DNA of 64,000 nt from Arthrobacter sp. MN05-02 (GTDB lineage: Bacteria > Actinomycetota > Actinomycetes > Actinomycetales > Micrococcaceae): assembly GCA_004001285.1 (NCBI GenBank), contig AP018697.1:248001-312000 (forward strand). The letters are read 5' to 3'. Under the pieces are notes generated by a model. That model made no database searches, had not been told where the DNA came from, and saw only the letters and a program-made list of their open reading frames with translations. Below, piece after piece: positions 33,466-42,554 of this stretch (positions are counted from its first letter, which is position 1; the number at the start of each line of letters is the position of its first letter). Made by a program: the position numbers and the translations under genes.

Positions 33466-34713
33466 GTGACTTCCACTGACCAGGTCGCGCCGCTGAAAGG
33501 CATCCGCGTCCTCGAACTCGGCAACTACATCGCGGCGCCCACCGCCGGCCGGCTGCTCGCCGACTTCGGCGCCGAGGTGATCAAGATCGAACGCCCGCGC
33601 AGCGGCGACGAGCTGCGGAACTGGCGGCTGGGCTCGGGCACCACGTCCATGCTGTACCGGACGATCAACCGGAACAAGAAGTCGATGGTCGTGGACCTCC
33701 GCACCGACGAGGGCCGCCGCTGCATCCTCGAACTCGTCAGGCAGTGCGACATCGTGCTCGAGAACTTCCGCCCGGGAACCCTCGAGAAGTGGGGCCTCGG
33801 CCCGGTGGAGCTCGAAGCGGCGAGGCCGGGCATCATCGTCACCCGGATCTCCGCCTTTGGGCAGACCGGGCCCATGTCCTCCCGGCCCGGCTTCGCCGCC
33901 GTCGCCGAGGCCTACGGCGGATTCCGCCACCTCGTGGGCGATCCGGACCGGCCGCCGGTCCGCGTCGGCGTCTCGATCGGCGACTCGATTGCCGGCCTCT
34001 ACGCGGCGTTCGGATCCGTCATGGCCCTCTTCGCCCGCGAGCGGGACGCGGGCGTCCAGCGGCCACCCCTCGACCACCGCATCATCGACGTGGCACTCAA
34101 CGAGGCGATGCTGTCCGTGATGGAGTCACTGGTCCCGGACTACAGCGCCTACGGCCTCCAGCGGGAACGCACCGGTGGGCGGATGGAGGGCATCGCGCCG
34201 TCGAACGCCTACCTCTGCTCCGACGGCGGGAGCATCGTCGTCGCAGGGAACGGCGACAGCATCTTCAAGCGGTACATGCAGATCATCGGTCGTCCCGACC
34301 TCGCCGACGATCCCGGGCTGGAGAGCAACGCCCAGCGCTGGGCGCGGCGCGACGAGCTCGACGCCGCGATCGGCGAATGGTCCGGCCGGCACACCGCCGC
34401 CGAGGCCCTCGCGCTCCTCGACCGGGCCGGGGTTCCCTCCGGTCCCATCTACACGGCCGGGAACATCGTCGACGACGAGCAGTACCGGGCCCGCAACATG
34501 GTCCAGCACCTCGACGTCTCCGACGGGAAGAGGACCCTCCCGGGCGTCGCCTTCCCGGGCATCACCCCCGTCATCGGCGGAGCCTCGCTGGCGATCCGCA
34601 ACCTCGGCCCCGACCTCGGCGCCGACACCCACGACATCCTCGTCGGCCTGCTCGGCAGGACGTCCGAGCAGGCCGGCGATTTCATCGCCCGAACGGAACT
34701 GGAGACCGTATGA
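33466..34713 (+). CDS. CaiB/BaiF (family III) CoA-transferase
   Basis: A 415-aa class III CoA-transferase: PLKGIRVLELGNYIAAPTAG, FGAEVIKIERPRSGDELRNW, NKKSMVVDLRTDEGRR, FRPGTLEKWGLG, and the region VGVSIGDSIAGLYAAFG, which carries the catalytic Asp. It moves CoA between acids without ATP. GTG 33466 begins 11 bases after the permease stop, and the end overlaps the lyase start by 4 bases (ATGA), so the three genes are one operon. It probably activates the imported hydroxy-acid from succinyl- or acetyl-CoA. Confidence 0.92.
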   Translation: MTSTDQVAPLKGIRVLELGNYIAAPTAGRLLADFGAEVIKIERPRSGDELRNWRLGSGTTSMLYRTINRNKKSMVVDLRTDEGRRCILELVRQCDIVLENFRPGTLEKWGLGPVELEAARPGIIVTRISAFGQTGPMSSRPGFAAVAEAYGGFRHLVGDPDRPPVRVGVSIGDSIAGLYAAFGSVMALFARERDAGVQRPPLDHRIIDVALNEAMLSVMESLVPDYSAYGLQRERTGGRMEGIAPSNAYLCSDGGSIVVAGNGDSIFKRYMQIIGRPDLADDPGLESNAQRWARRDELDAAIGEWSGRHTAAEALALLDRAGVPSGPIYTAGNIVDDEQYRARNMVQHLDVSDGKRTLPGVAFPGITPVIGGASLAIRNLGPDLGADTHDILVGLLGRTSEQAGDFIARTELETV

Positions 34714-35648
34714 ACCCCACCGACTCCCGCGCAGTCCTCCGCGACGTCACTCTCCGCGACGGCCTGCAGCTCACCGGCGGAATCCTCCCCACGGCCCGGA
34801 AGGCGGAGATCGTCCGCGAGCTCCTGGCGACCGGCGTCACGGCCATCGAGGTGGGCTCCATGGCCCGGCCGGACCTCGTGCCGTCGATGGCCAACACCGT
34901 GGAACTCCTCGAGCTGCTGACACCGGAGGAACGGGCGTACTGCCACGTGTGGGTCGCCACCCCGGGCAACGTCCGCAGGGCGCTCGCGGCCGGCGCGCTG
35001 CATCTCCAGTACTGCCTCAGCGTCACCGACGCGCACAACCTCGCGAACATCGGACGCACCACCGAGGCGAGCATGGAGGCGCTGCCCGAGGCCGTCGAAC
35101 TCGCGCACGCCGCCGGGGCGACCATCCAGCTGTGCCTGGCCACCTCCTTCACGTGCCCCTTCGAGGGCGACGTCGACCCGCAGCGCGTCCTCGACCTGGT
35201 GCGCGATCCCCGCGCCGAGGGCACCGACGGTGTCGTCATCTGCGACACGCTGGGGCAGGCCTCCCCCGGAGAGGTCGGCTCCCTGATCGGGCGGGTCCGC
35301 GACACGGGCCGTTTCGAGGAGATCGTGTTCCACGGGCACGACACCTGGGGGATGGGGGTCGCCAACGCCCTGGCGGCGACCGACGCCGGCGCGACCATGA
35401 TCGACGGCGCCCTCGGCGGGCTCGGCGGTTGCCCGTTCGCGCCTGGCGCCTCGGGGAACACGGCCACCGAGGACCTGCTCTTCGCGCTCCGCCCGGACTG
35501 GCTGACACCGGATACGTTCGCAGCACTCGTCCGCCTCGGCGAGGGCGTCACCGCCGAGGTCGGCGAGGCGAGCCGCTCCAAGGCGGCCCAGGGGGCCCGT
35601 TCGGAGGCCAAGGCCTTCGGGTGGGTTTTGCCGAAGGACGCCGCCTAG
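34710..35648 (+). CDS. Hydroxymethylglutaryl-CoA lyase-like protein
   Basis: A 312-aa TIM-barrel lyase: VLRDVTLRDGLQLTGGILPT, ATGVTAIEVGSMARPDLVPS, ICDTLGQASPGEVGSLIGR, FHGHDTWGMGVANALAATDA, and the signature GGLGGCPFAPGASGNTATED with its catalytic Cys. Family members split HMG-CoA to acetoacetate and acetyl-CoA; relatives act on citramalyl-CoA. With the transporter and CoA-transferase it completes a pathway for import, activation and cleavage of a branched hydroxy-acid. The ATG overlaps the CoA-transferase stop. It ends 4 bases into the convergent IclR gene. Confidence 0.9.
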   Translation: MNPTDSRAVLRDVTLRDGLQLTGGILPTARKAEIVRELLATGVTAIEVGSMARPDLVPSMANTVELLELLTPEERAYCHVWVATPGNVRRALAAGALHLQYCLSVTDAHNLANIGRTTEASMEALPEAVELAHAAGATIQLCLATSFTCPFEGDVDPQRVLDLVRDPRAEGTDGVVICDTLGQASPGEVGSLIGRVRDTGRFEEIVFHGHDTWGMGVANALAATDAGATMIDGALGGLGGCPFAPGASGNTATEDLLFALRPDWLTPDTFAALVRLGEGVTAEVGEASRSKAAQGARSEAKAFGWVLPKDAA

Positions 35649-36451
35649 CTGCCGCCGCCCGGCGACGGCCGCTGTGCCTCGCCGGGATGCCTGCCCCCGA
35701 GCATCCTCGTGATCTGCTCGGCGGCGGCCAGGAGGTCCTCCACCCACTGCTCGCACACCTCGAGGGGCATCCGGAGGGTCGGCCCCATCACGGTGACGGC
35801 TCCGACGAGATCGCCCTGGGAGTCGAACACGGGGGCGGACAGGCCGCTCGCCCCCGACTGCCGCTCGCCCGTGGTGATCGCGTAACCGTCCTCGCGCGCC
35901 CGGTCGACGGCGGCCCGGAGGGTCCCGCGGTCGGTGATGGTGCTGTCCGTCAGCCGGTCCAGCGACTCGGCCTCGATCTCGGCGAGGAGTCCCTCCGTCC
36001 AGGCGAGGAGCACGCGCCCGGCGGATCCCGCGTGAAGAGGCAGGATCCGGCCCACCTTCATCTCCCGGCGCAGCATGTGGTGCGTCTCGGCCATCGCCAC
36101 GCACACCCGGTAGTGCATCGAGGACTCGAAGAAGCACGCCGTCTCACCCAGGCGGTCCCGCAGGTCGGTCAGGACCGGCTTCACGATCTGCAGGCGGTCG
36201 AGATCCTGGGTGGCCGGAGCGGCCCAGAAGGACATCTTGAGCCCCACCCGGTACTGGTCACCCACCCGGTCGAGGAACCCGTTGGCCACCAGGTTCCCCA
36301 CGAGGCGCTGCACCGTGGACGTCGGGAGCCCGGTGGCTTCCCTGATGTCGGTCAGGCTCAGTTCCGGGCGGCGCAGCGAGAAGGCATCGAGGATGTCGCT
36401 GATCTTCTTCAGGACCAGCAGTGGCGCGGACGACGACGCGGGGGAGACCAT
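35645..36451 (-). CDS. IclR family transcriptional regulator
   Basis: A 268-aa regulator: helix-turn-helix KISDILDAFSLRRPELSLTD and IREATGLPTSTVQRLVGNLV in the N-terminal third, then an IclR effector domain with FFESSMHYRVCVAMAETH, GSAGRVLLAWTEGL and SGASGLSAPVFDSQGDLVG. It overlaps the end of the lyase gene by 4 bases, tail to tail. The adjacent operon starts behind a 32-bp palindrome, so this protein is the likely regulator, responding to the hydroxy-acid or its CoA ester. The ATG at 36451 has no strong ribosome binding site. Confidence 0.92.
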   Translation of the reverse strand: MVSPASSSAPLLVLKKISDILDAFSLRRPELSLTDIREATGLPTSTVQRLVGNLVANGFLDRVGDQYRVGLKMSFWAAPATQDLDRLQIVKPVLTDLRDRLGETACFFESSMHYRVCVAMAETHHMLRREMKVGRILPLHAGSAGRVLLAWTEGLLAEIEAESLDRLTDSTITDRGTLRAAVDRAREDGYAITTGERQSGASGLSAPVFDSQGDLVGAVTVMGPTLRMPLEVCEQWVEDLLAAAEQITRMLGGRHPGEAQRPSPGGGS

Positions 36452-36488
36452 CCCCCCATTCTAGGGAGACGATCCCGCCCGGCCGGGG

Positions 36489-36914
36489 TCAGGGTGCGTC
36501 GTCCTCCGGCTCCGACCCGGCCGGCTCGTAGCCGATGAGCCAGTGCAGCCCGTGGCGATCGACGAGCTGGCCGTCCGACGCACCCCAGGGCTTCGGCGCC
36601 AGGGGGTCGACGACGGTCCCGCCCTCGGCGAGCCGGTCGAACCATGCGTGCAGGACGGGCGGCTCGGCGGTGCCGAGCAGCGAGAGCATCAGCCCCTCGC
36701 AGCGCAGGGTCGCCTCCCCTGCCGCGGCGTCCGAACCCGCGAGGGCGACGACGCCGTCGAGCACTCCGTGCGCGACCGCGTCCGGCGGCCCGTCCGTCCT
36801 GGCGAAGTCCCCGTAGGTGAAGAGGGACACGCTGCCGCCGAACACCTCCGCGTAGAAGTCCAGCGCTTCCCGCGCGGTCCCCGGAAAGCTGACGTAGATC
36901 TGTGGTGCAGTCAT
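36489..36914 (-). CDS. VOC family protein (PhnB-like)
   Basis: A 141-aa single-domain VOC protein: QIYVSFPGTAREALDFYAEV, GGSVSLFTYGDFARTDGPP, LRCEGLMLSLLGTAE and the terminal LVDRHGLHWLIGYEP. It resembles the protein at 31330 in length and pattern but is clearly diverged. A Glu/Asp-rich tail (EPEDDAP) ends the protein. It is 38 bases upstream of the IclR gene on the same strand but probably unrelated to it. The ligand is unknown. Confidence 0.88.
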   Translation of the reverse strand: MTAPQIYVSFPGTAREALDFYAEVFGGSVSLFTYGDFARTDGPPDAVAHGVLDGVVALAGSDAAAGEATLRCEGLMLSLLGTAEPPVLHAWFDRLAEGGTVVDPLAPKPWGASDGQLVDRHGLHWLIGYEPAGSEPEDDAP

Positions 36915-37069
36915 CCTGCGCTCCTCATGCCACGGTGTGGCGTCGCTCCGACCCTACCTTCGCCCAACGGAGGATAGACGGGGCGGGCGGGCAGGATTCA
37001 TCGCATGGTGGGTATCGCCTACGGACATCCTGCTGCCGGACAGGGCATGACGTGTGCTCCGAAGTGCCG

Positions 37070-38044
37070 TCAGGCGGCCGGCGGTCGCGCCAGCAGGACC
37101 TCGCCGTCACCGTCGACCAGGACGCCGCCGGCTCCGGCCGGAAGCAGCCAGGTGCTGCCGCGGGGAGCGGGCCGGCCGCCGATGCTGACGGCGCCGTCGC
37201 TGACGACCAGCACCGCGAAACCAGGATCGAGGGGGACCTGCCCCTCGACGGGGATGCGCTCGAGGCGGAAGAAGGCGTCGGCGTCGGGCGGGAACACGGA
37301 GCCCATGGGCGGCGCCGTCCGCACGAGGCCCGCGAGCGCTTCGCGGGAGACCGCCGTCCGCTGCACGGCCGTCAGGGCGACGTCGAACCCGAGGCCCAGA
37401 TGACCGTCGGTGGTGCCGTCGAGCGCGAAGTCCCGCCACTCCAGCAGGATCGAGAGGTCCTCGGGCTGCTGCAGTTCCAGCAGCAGCACCCCGGCGCCGA
37501 TGGCATGCAGCACGCCCGGAGGCACCCACACCACGTCGCCCGGCGCGACGTCGACCTGATGCAGCAGTCCGAGGAGCGCATCGACGTCCTGCGCCTCCAC
37601 GAGGGCCGCGAGTTCGGCTTCGCCCACGTCCCGCGTGAGCCCGAGGTGCACGGTGCCGCCCTGCAGGATGTACCAGGCCTCGGCCTTGCCGTGGCTGTGC
37701 CCGAGCTGCCGGGCGGCGAAGGCGTCATCGGGATGCGCGTGCACGGGGAGTCGCTGGCCGGCGTCGAGCAGCTTGACCAGCAGCCGGACGTCGCTGCCCC
37801 AGCGGGCTGCGTGCTCCCTCCCGAGCCAGTACTCGGGATCGGTCGAGACGGCATTGCGCAGGAGTGTGCCGTTCCCCAGACGGGTGAGCCCGAGCTCGGC
37901 CTCACCGAAGATCGTGGTCGTCGAGCCGATCCAGTCCTCCGGCTCGAACTCGGCAGCGGACGGCTCGCCGCGGAAGGCGGAGATGCGCGCACCGCCGCGG
38001 TAGAAGCGCTCCGGCGGCCGGTTTGAGGGCAGCTGCTCGATCAC
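37070..38044 (-). CDS. manA: Mannose-6-phosphate isomerase, class I
   Basis: A 324-aa type I phosphomannose isomerase of the short bacterial form. It converts fructose-6-phosphate and mannose-6-phosphate and feeds mannose-containing glycans. The cupin metal site reads LPVHAHPDDAFAARQLGHSH with His102 and His104, Glu122 in KAEAWYILQGG, and His180 in VPPGVLHAIGAG. RNAVSTDPEYWLGREHAARW is also typical. It lies 148 bases downstream of the GH18 gene on the same strand. The first residues are SNRPPERFYRGGARISAF, as in the family; the GC-rich start region has no clear ribosome binding site. Confidence 0.88.
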   Translation of the reverse strand: MIEQLPSNRPPERFYRGGARISAFRGEPSAAEFEPEDWIGSTTTIFGEAELGLTRLGNGTLLRNAVSTDPEYWLGREHAARWGSDVRLLVKLLDAGQRLPVHAHPDDAFAARQLGHSHGKAEAWYILQGGTVHLGLTRDVGEAELAALVEAQDVDALLGLLHQVDVAPGDVVWVPPGVLHAIGAGVLLLELQQPEDLSILLEWRDFALDGTTDGHLGLGFDVALTAVQRTAVSREALAGLVRTAPPMGSVFPPDADAFFRLERIPVEGQVPLDPGFAVLVVSDGAVSIGGRPAPRGSTWLLPAGAGGVLVDGDGEVLLARPPAA

Positions 38045-38192
38045 GGCTGCGGCTCCCGGACCGGCGCGTGGACGGCCGAAAATCTGCCGCGTCCATCAAC
38101 GACCGTGATCACCATCGCGCCGACCTCCTCTCCACACAGTCTTCCTGCGTCCCGGCCCTCCCGTAAAGAGGCTGACGCCGTTGACCGGCCTG

Positions 38193-39755
38193 CTAGGAGC
38201 CCGCCTTCTCCTCGATGATCTTCACCAGCGCGGCGTCGTCGAGCTTCTGCCACGGTGACGCGTCCGAGCCCTGCACGGCGGCCTCGGGGCTGTCGCTCTG
38301 GCTCCACCACTTCGCCTCGTACACGCGGCCGTCCACGAGGATGCGGTCGCCCCGCTCGTAGACCTTCGCCGGATCCCACTCCGGATACAGGTCGGCGGGA
38401 GCAGTGACTGCGGGAACAGGCCGCTCGTCGGGCAGCACCGGCCCGAGCAGCGTCCAGGGCGTCTCCTCCGCCTGCAGCACCGGATCGTTGGGCAGGTCAC
38501 CCTGCGTCCAGTACTTCGCCACGTACACATTGCCCTGCCACACCACGCGGTCGTCCTCGCGGTACGTGCCGACGTCGGACCAGATCGGGTAGGGGCTCGT
38601 CTCGGGGTCGTCCTCGACCAGGGCCTCCGGCGACTCCTCGGCCACCGGCTCCTCGGCGAGCGTCGCGGCCCGGCCCTCGAAGCCCTCGCCGAGCAGCGGT
38701 GCGAACAGCATTCCCTGCTGGTCGATGCCGCTGCAGGCATCCGAGACCACGGTGGTGTCGGCGTAGTTCTCGCTGCAAGTGCTGTCGCGGTTGAGCGACC
38801 ACATGGACATCCGGCCCACGCCGCGCTCGGCGGCGAAGCTGTTGAAGGCCTTGGCGTCGTCGAGCGTGAAGACCTCACCCTTGACGTCGTTCTGCCCGAT
38901 CATCGGCGTGAGACCGATCTTCCGCCACGCTGCCTGCGGCCCGAGCTCCATGCCCGCCCGCTCGTACAGCACCTGCACCTGGCGGTGGGTGGCGTCGGCC
39001 GCGTTCTGCGATGCCGTGAGCATGTCCGTGCCCTCGGGGCGGCTGGCGCCGTAGTCCATGGTCATGACGTTCACGCCGGCGAGGTCCACCCCGGCCTCGA
39101 GGAACTGCGCGACGGCGGCGGTCCCCTCGGCGGTCAGCCCCGTGGGCGCGACCGGCAGGGTCAGCCAGACATTCAGGGGGGTGTCCGTATCGGCGCGCTC
39201 GGCCTGCAGGGCGGCCAGTGCCTCCGCACGGCGCTCCCCGGCGGCGGTGTCCTTCAGGTTCTCGCCCTCGATGTCGAGGTCCACCGTGGACAGCGAGTAC
39301 CGGTCGACGACGGCTTCGTACGCGTCCTTCAGGTCCTCGGGGTCGGTGCACGCGGTCGCGAGCTCGTCGTTGAGCAGGCCGCCGAACGACACGGTGACCT
39401 CGCCGCCGTCCTGCACCAGGCGGGCGACGCGCCGGTCGAGGTCGAGCGCCACCTCTGCCTCGTCGAGTCCGTAGAAGGTCCCCCACGACGGCTCGCACGG
39501 CTCGGTCTTCGAGGCCACGATGAAGGACAGCACCACCGAATCCCCCGCATCCGCGGACGGGACCTCGAACGCGTAGGCGGGGGTGGCCGTCACGTCGACG
39601 TAGCCGGCGAAGAAGGCGCCGGTGCTCTCGGCGGACTTCGCGTCCTCCCAGCGGTTGAAGCCGGTGAGGCCACCGACGGCGACGCCGCCGAGGACGACGG
39701 ACAGGACAGCGAGGCGGACGACGGACAGCTTCCGGCCAGGAAAACGTGCAGACAC
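38193..39755 (-). CDS. GH18 chitinase-like protein with two CBM5/12-type modules
   Basis: A 520-aa exported protein. A signal or membrane segment lies near residues 12-31. The GH18 barrel starts FFAGYVDVTATP and has SFGG (123-126) and STVDLDIEG with catalytic Glu163; the first acidic residue of the usual DxxDxDxE motif is Ser here, as in one chitinase subgroup. Two C-terminal modules (about 389-438 and 457-505), both of type Y-P-x-W-x(5)-Y-x(3)-D-R-x-V/L, resemble CBM5/12 chitin-binding domains. It probably cleaves chitin or a related beta-1,4-N-acetylglucosamine polymer outside the cell. It diverges from the glycosyltransferase at 39957. Confidence 0.88.
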   Translation of the reverse strand: MSARFPGRKLSVVRLAVLSVVLGGVAVGGLTGFNRWEDAKSAESTGAFFAGYVDVTATPAYAFEVPSADAGDSVVLSFIVASKTEPCEPSWGTFYGLDEAEVALDLDRRVARLVQDGGEVTVSFGGLLNDELATACTDPEDLKDAYEAVVDRYSLSTVDLDIEGENLKDTAAGERRAEALAALQAERADTDTPLNVWLTLPVAPTGLTAEGTAAVAQFLEAGVDLAGVNVMTMDYGASRPEGTDMLTASQNAADATHRQVQVLYERAGMELGPQAAWRKIGLTPMIGQNDVKGEVFTLDDAKAFNSFAAERGVGRMSMWSLNRDSTCSENYADTTVVSDACSGIDQQGMLFAPLLGEGFEGRAATLAEEPVAEESPEALVEDDPETSPYPIWSDVGTYREDDRVVWQGNVYVAKYWTQGDLPNDPVLQAEETPWTLLGPVLPDERPVPAVTAPADLYPEWDPAKVYERGDRILVDGRVYEAKWWSQSDSPEAAVQGSDASPWQKLDDAALVKIIEEKAGS

Positions 39756-39956
39756 AGGAACCCCAGATGACAGCCTCGAACGAGGCGGGAGAGCGCACTT
39801 CGGATGCGCGAGACGCCTGAAGCGTAGGGGAAAAAAGGGCCGCCGTCACCCTCCTCGCTAACGCCGAACGGGTGCGGGCCGATGGTGGAGAGTGACGCTG
39901 TCTGTCGCCGGGGCGATGGAAGGCGTTCACCCCGTCCCACGACCGCCGAGGAAGCA

Positions 39957-42419
39957 ATGTCCAGATCCCGCGATGCCGCCGAGTACAGAGCCTACCGACG
40001 ACAGGCGCGTGCGCAGTCCGACGCAGCACCGGCCAGCGCGGCCGGTGCGTCCGAGGTGCCGTCGTCGCCCGCCGCCCAGAGCGCCGTCCTCGAGCTGGCG
40101 GCCGCGGCCGCCCCCGACACGGCACCGCCGCGCCGACGCCAGTGGGGCGCCGAGCGGCGCTCGGAGCCGCTGTCGATCGTGCATCCGACGCCGTCGTCGC
40201 GGAAGATCGCCCTGGGCAGGCTCGGCATCGTCATCACGGTGCTCGCCTGGCTCACCTACATCGTCACGACGATCCTGCGCCAGTTCGCCAACAACCCGAA
40301 CGCGGGCTTCCGATTCCAGGTGGAGGCGACGTCGTACCTGATCGTGGTCACGTTCCTGACGTTCTCCGCGCTCATGTACCTGCTGGCGCGCCAGGGTGCG
40401 CTGTACCGGTTCCGGGACCACAAGCGCGTGCCTCGCGGTGAGCTGGACCGCCACTTCGCGGACCACCAGGAGGGCATCACCGTGCTGGTGCCCTCCTACG
40501 CGGAGGAGCCCGCTGTGGTGCGGGCGACGCTGTGGTCCGCCGCACTGCAGGAGTTCCCCAACATCCGCGTGGTGCTGCTCCTCGACGACCCGCCGCATCC
40601 CACCGACCCGGCGGTCCGTCAGCGCCTCGACGCCACGCGGGCGCTGAGCTTCGAGATCGAATCCAGCCTGCTCGAGCCCTCGACCCGCGCGAGCGCGGCA
40701 CTGGCCGCGTTCGAGGCGCGACTGGCCGCGCACGACGGCGACGACGCGCCCTCGTCGTGCTACGAACTGCCGGCGGTCATCGCCGCCTACGAGGACGCCG
40801 CGGCGTGGCTCGAGGACATGGCCGACGCCGAACGCGTGGAGGACCACGTGGACGAGTTCTTCGTGGACCTCGTGATCATGGGCCTGGCACGCGAGCTGCG
40901 GCTCACCATCTACGCGCTGAACGCCGCCCATGCCCAGTCCCAGGCGCCCGGGCCGGCGCGCGTCCGCGAGCTGTACGTCCGGTTGGTGCGGATCTTCAAC
41001 ACGCGGCTCGAGACGTTCGAGCGGAAGGCCTACGCGTCCCTCTCCCACGAGGCGAACAAGGCGATGAACCTCAACGCCTACATCTCGCTCATGGGGCAGC
41101 GGTGGCAGAAGGAGCAGAACGCCGCCGGGACGGTGCTGCGGCCGATGGGCGCGGCGGACGGCGGGGACGTGGCCGACGACGTCCTCGACGTACCCGACTC
41201 GACCTACCTCCTGACGCTCGACGCCGATTCGCTGCTGCTGCGCGACTACTGCCTGCGGCTCGTGCACCTGCTCGAATCTCCCGGCAACGAGCGCATCGCC
41301 GTCACGCAGACGCCGTACTCGTCCTTCCGCGGGGCGCCCACGCGCATCGAGCGGGTGGCCGGCGCGACCACGGACATCCAGCACATCCTGCATCAGGGCA
41401 TGTCCTACTACGGGGCCACGTTCTGGGTGGGCGCCAATGCCGTGATCCGGAAGCGTGCGGTGGAGGACATCGTCGAGGTCGAGAACGTGGGCGGCTTCGA
41501 GATCAAGACGTACATCCAGGACCGCACCGTCATCGAGGACACCGAGTCCAGCGTGGACCTCGGTACGCACGGCTGGACGCTCATGAACTATCCCGAGCGC
41601 CTCAGCTACAGCGCCACGCCGCCGGACTTCGGCTCCCTCGTGGTGCAGCGGCGGCGCTGGGCCAATGGTGGCCTGCTGATCCTGCCGAAGCTGTGGAACC
41701 AGCTACGACGACGCCGCCACCTCCGCGAACAGGTCCTCGCCCGCGAGATGCTGCTGCGCGTCAACTACATGGCGTCGATCGCCTGGGCGAGCTTCGGGCT
41801 GCTGTTCCTGCTCGCGTACCCCTACGACAGCAGGCTCCTGAGCCCTGTCGTCTTCCTCGCCGCTGCGCCGTACTTCCTGGCCATGGGCAGCGACCTCCGC
41901 GACTGCGGGCACCGCTTCTCGGACATCTTCCGGATCTACGGCTTCAACCTCGTGCTGCTGCCCGTCAACCTCGCCGGCGTGCTGAAGTCCATCCAGCAGG
42001 CGTTCACGGGTGAGAAGATCCCGTTCGTCCGCACGCCGAAGGTCAAGGACCGCACCGCGGCACCGGGCCTCTACGTGGTGATCCCCTACGCGATCGTGGC
42101 GTTCTCGCTGCTCACCCTTGCCCGCGACGTGATGGAACAGAACTGGGGCAATGCGGTCTTCGCGGGGCTCAATGCCCTGCTCGCGGCCGGCGCCATCCGC
42201 GCGTACATCGGCATCAAGAACTCGATGGTCGACATGGGGCTCGGCGTCCTGAACTGGCTGTACGTGTCGCCGCGGACCAAGAAGGTCGAGGAGTCGAAGG
42301 TCATCGCGAAGACGGCCGAGGAGGCCGACTGGGAGTCGATCCTGTACCACGGCGACCGCCGCCTCAACCGGGACCTGCGTTCCGGCAACGACCGCCGTCG
42401 TCGCGCCGGGGTGCGGTAG
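39957..42419 (+). CDS. Membrane glycosyltransferase family 2 (BcsA-like)
   Basis: An 820-aa processive-type GT2 enzyme. After a polar N-terminus come membrane spans and a GT-A domain with VLVPSYAEEPAVVRATLWSA, Asp422-Ala-Asp424 in LLTLDADSLLL, an acidic base in the IEDTESSVDLG region, and QxxRW as Gln564-Arg-Arg-Arg-Trp568. Four or more C-terminal spans follow. The C-terminal tail (DRRLNRDLRSGNDRRRR) is basic. It probably makes and exports a beta-linked polysaccharide. ATG 39957 follows GAGGAAGC, and a chitinase-like gene is divergent from it, 201 bases away, as in polymer synthesis-turnover pairs. The product is unknown. Confidence 0.88.
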   Translation: MSRSRDAAEYRAYRRQARAQSDAAPASAAGASEVPSSPAAQSAVLELAAAAAPDTAPPRRRQWGAERRSEPLSIVHPTPSSRKIALGRLGIVITVLAWLTYIVTTILRQFANNPNAGFRFQVEATSYLIVVTFLTFSALMYLLARQGALYRFRDHKRVPRGELDRHFADHQEGITVLVPSYAEEPAVVRATLWSAALQEFPNIRVVLLLDDPPHPTDPAVRQRLDATRALSFEIESSLLEPSTRASAALAAFEARLAAHDGDDAPSSCYELPAVIAAYEDAAAWLEDMADAERVEDHVDEFFVDLVIMGLARELRLTIYALNAAHAQSQAPGPARVRELYVRLVRIFNTRLETFERKAYASLSHEANKAMNLNAYISLMGQRWQKEQNAAGTVLRPMGAADGGDVADDVLDVPDSTYLLTLDADSLLLRDYCLRLVHLLESPGNERIAVTQTPYSSFRGAPTRIERVAGATTDIQHILHQGMSYYGATFWVGANAVIRKRAVEDIVEVENVGGFEIKTYIQDRTVIEDTESSVDLGTHGWTLMNYPERLSYSATPPDFGSLVVQRRRWANGGLLILPKLWNQLRRRRHLREQVLAREMLLRVNYMASIAWASFGLLFLLAYPYDSRLLSPVVFLAAAPYFLAMGSDLRDCGHRFSDIFRIYGFNLVLLPVNLAGVLKSIQQAFTGEKIPFVRTPKVKDRTAAPGLYVVIPYAIVAFSLLTLARDVMEQNWGNAVFAGLNALLAAGAIRAYIGIKNSMVDMGLGVLNWLYVSPRTKKVEESKVIAKTAEEADWESILYHGDRRLNRDLRSGNDRRRRAGVR

Positions 42420-42496
42420 GCGCCTGTCGGCCCCGCGGCTCCACGTCGGGAGCCGCGCAGGCTCCGGCCCACGTCGGCGCACGCCGTCCTAGCAAA

Positions 42497-42534
42497 GAAG
42501 ACGCCCCGGGCATCCATCCCGGGGCGTCTTTTCT
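42497..42534. terminator. Strong bidirectional terminator
   Basis: AAGACGCCCCGGG (42498-42510) and its complement flank a 7-base loop (CATCCAT), followed by TTTCT on the plus strand and preceded by CAAAG for the other. It lies between the convergent glycosyltransferase (stop 42419) and coiled-coil (stop 42555) genes. Confidence 0.9.
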
Positions 42535-42554
42535 CTGCTGCTGGTCCTGGCTTC

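Noticed and set aside
34449..36137. Long minus-strand frame over the CoA-transferase and lyase genes
   Set aside because: Both plus-strand genes have intact family motifs; the minus frame has none.
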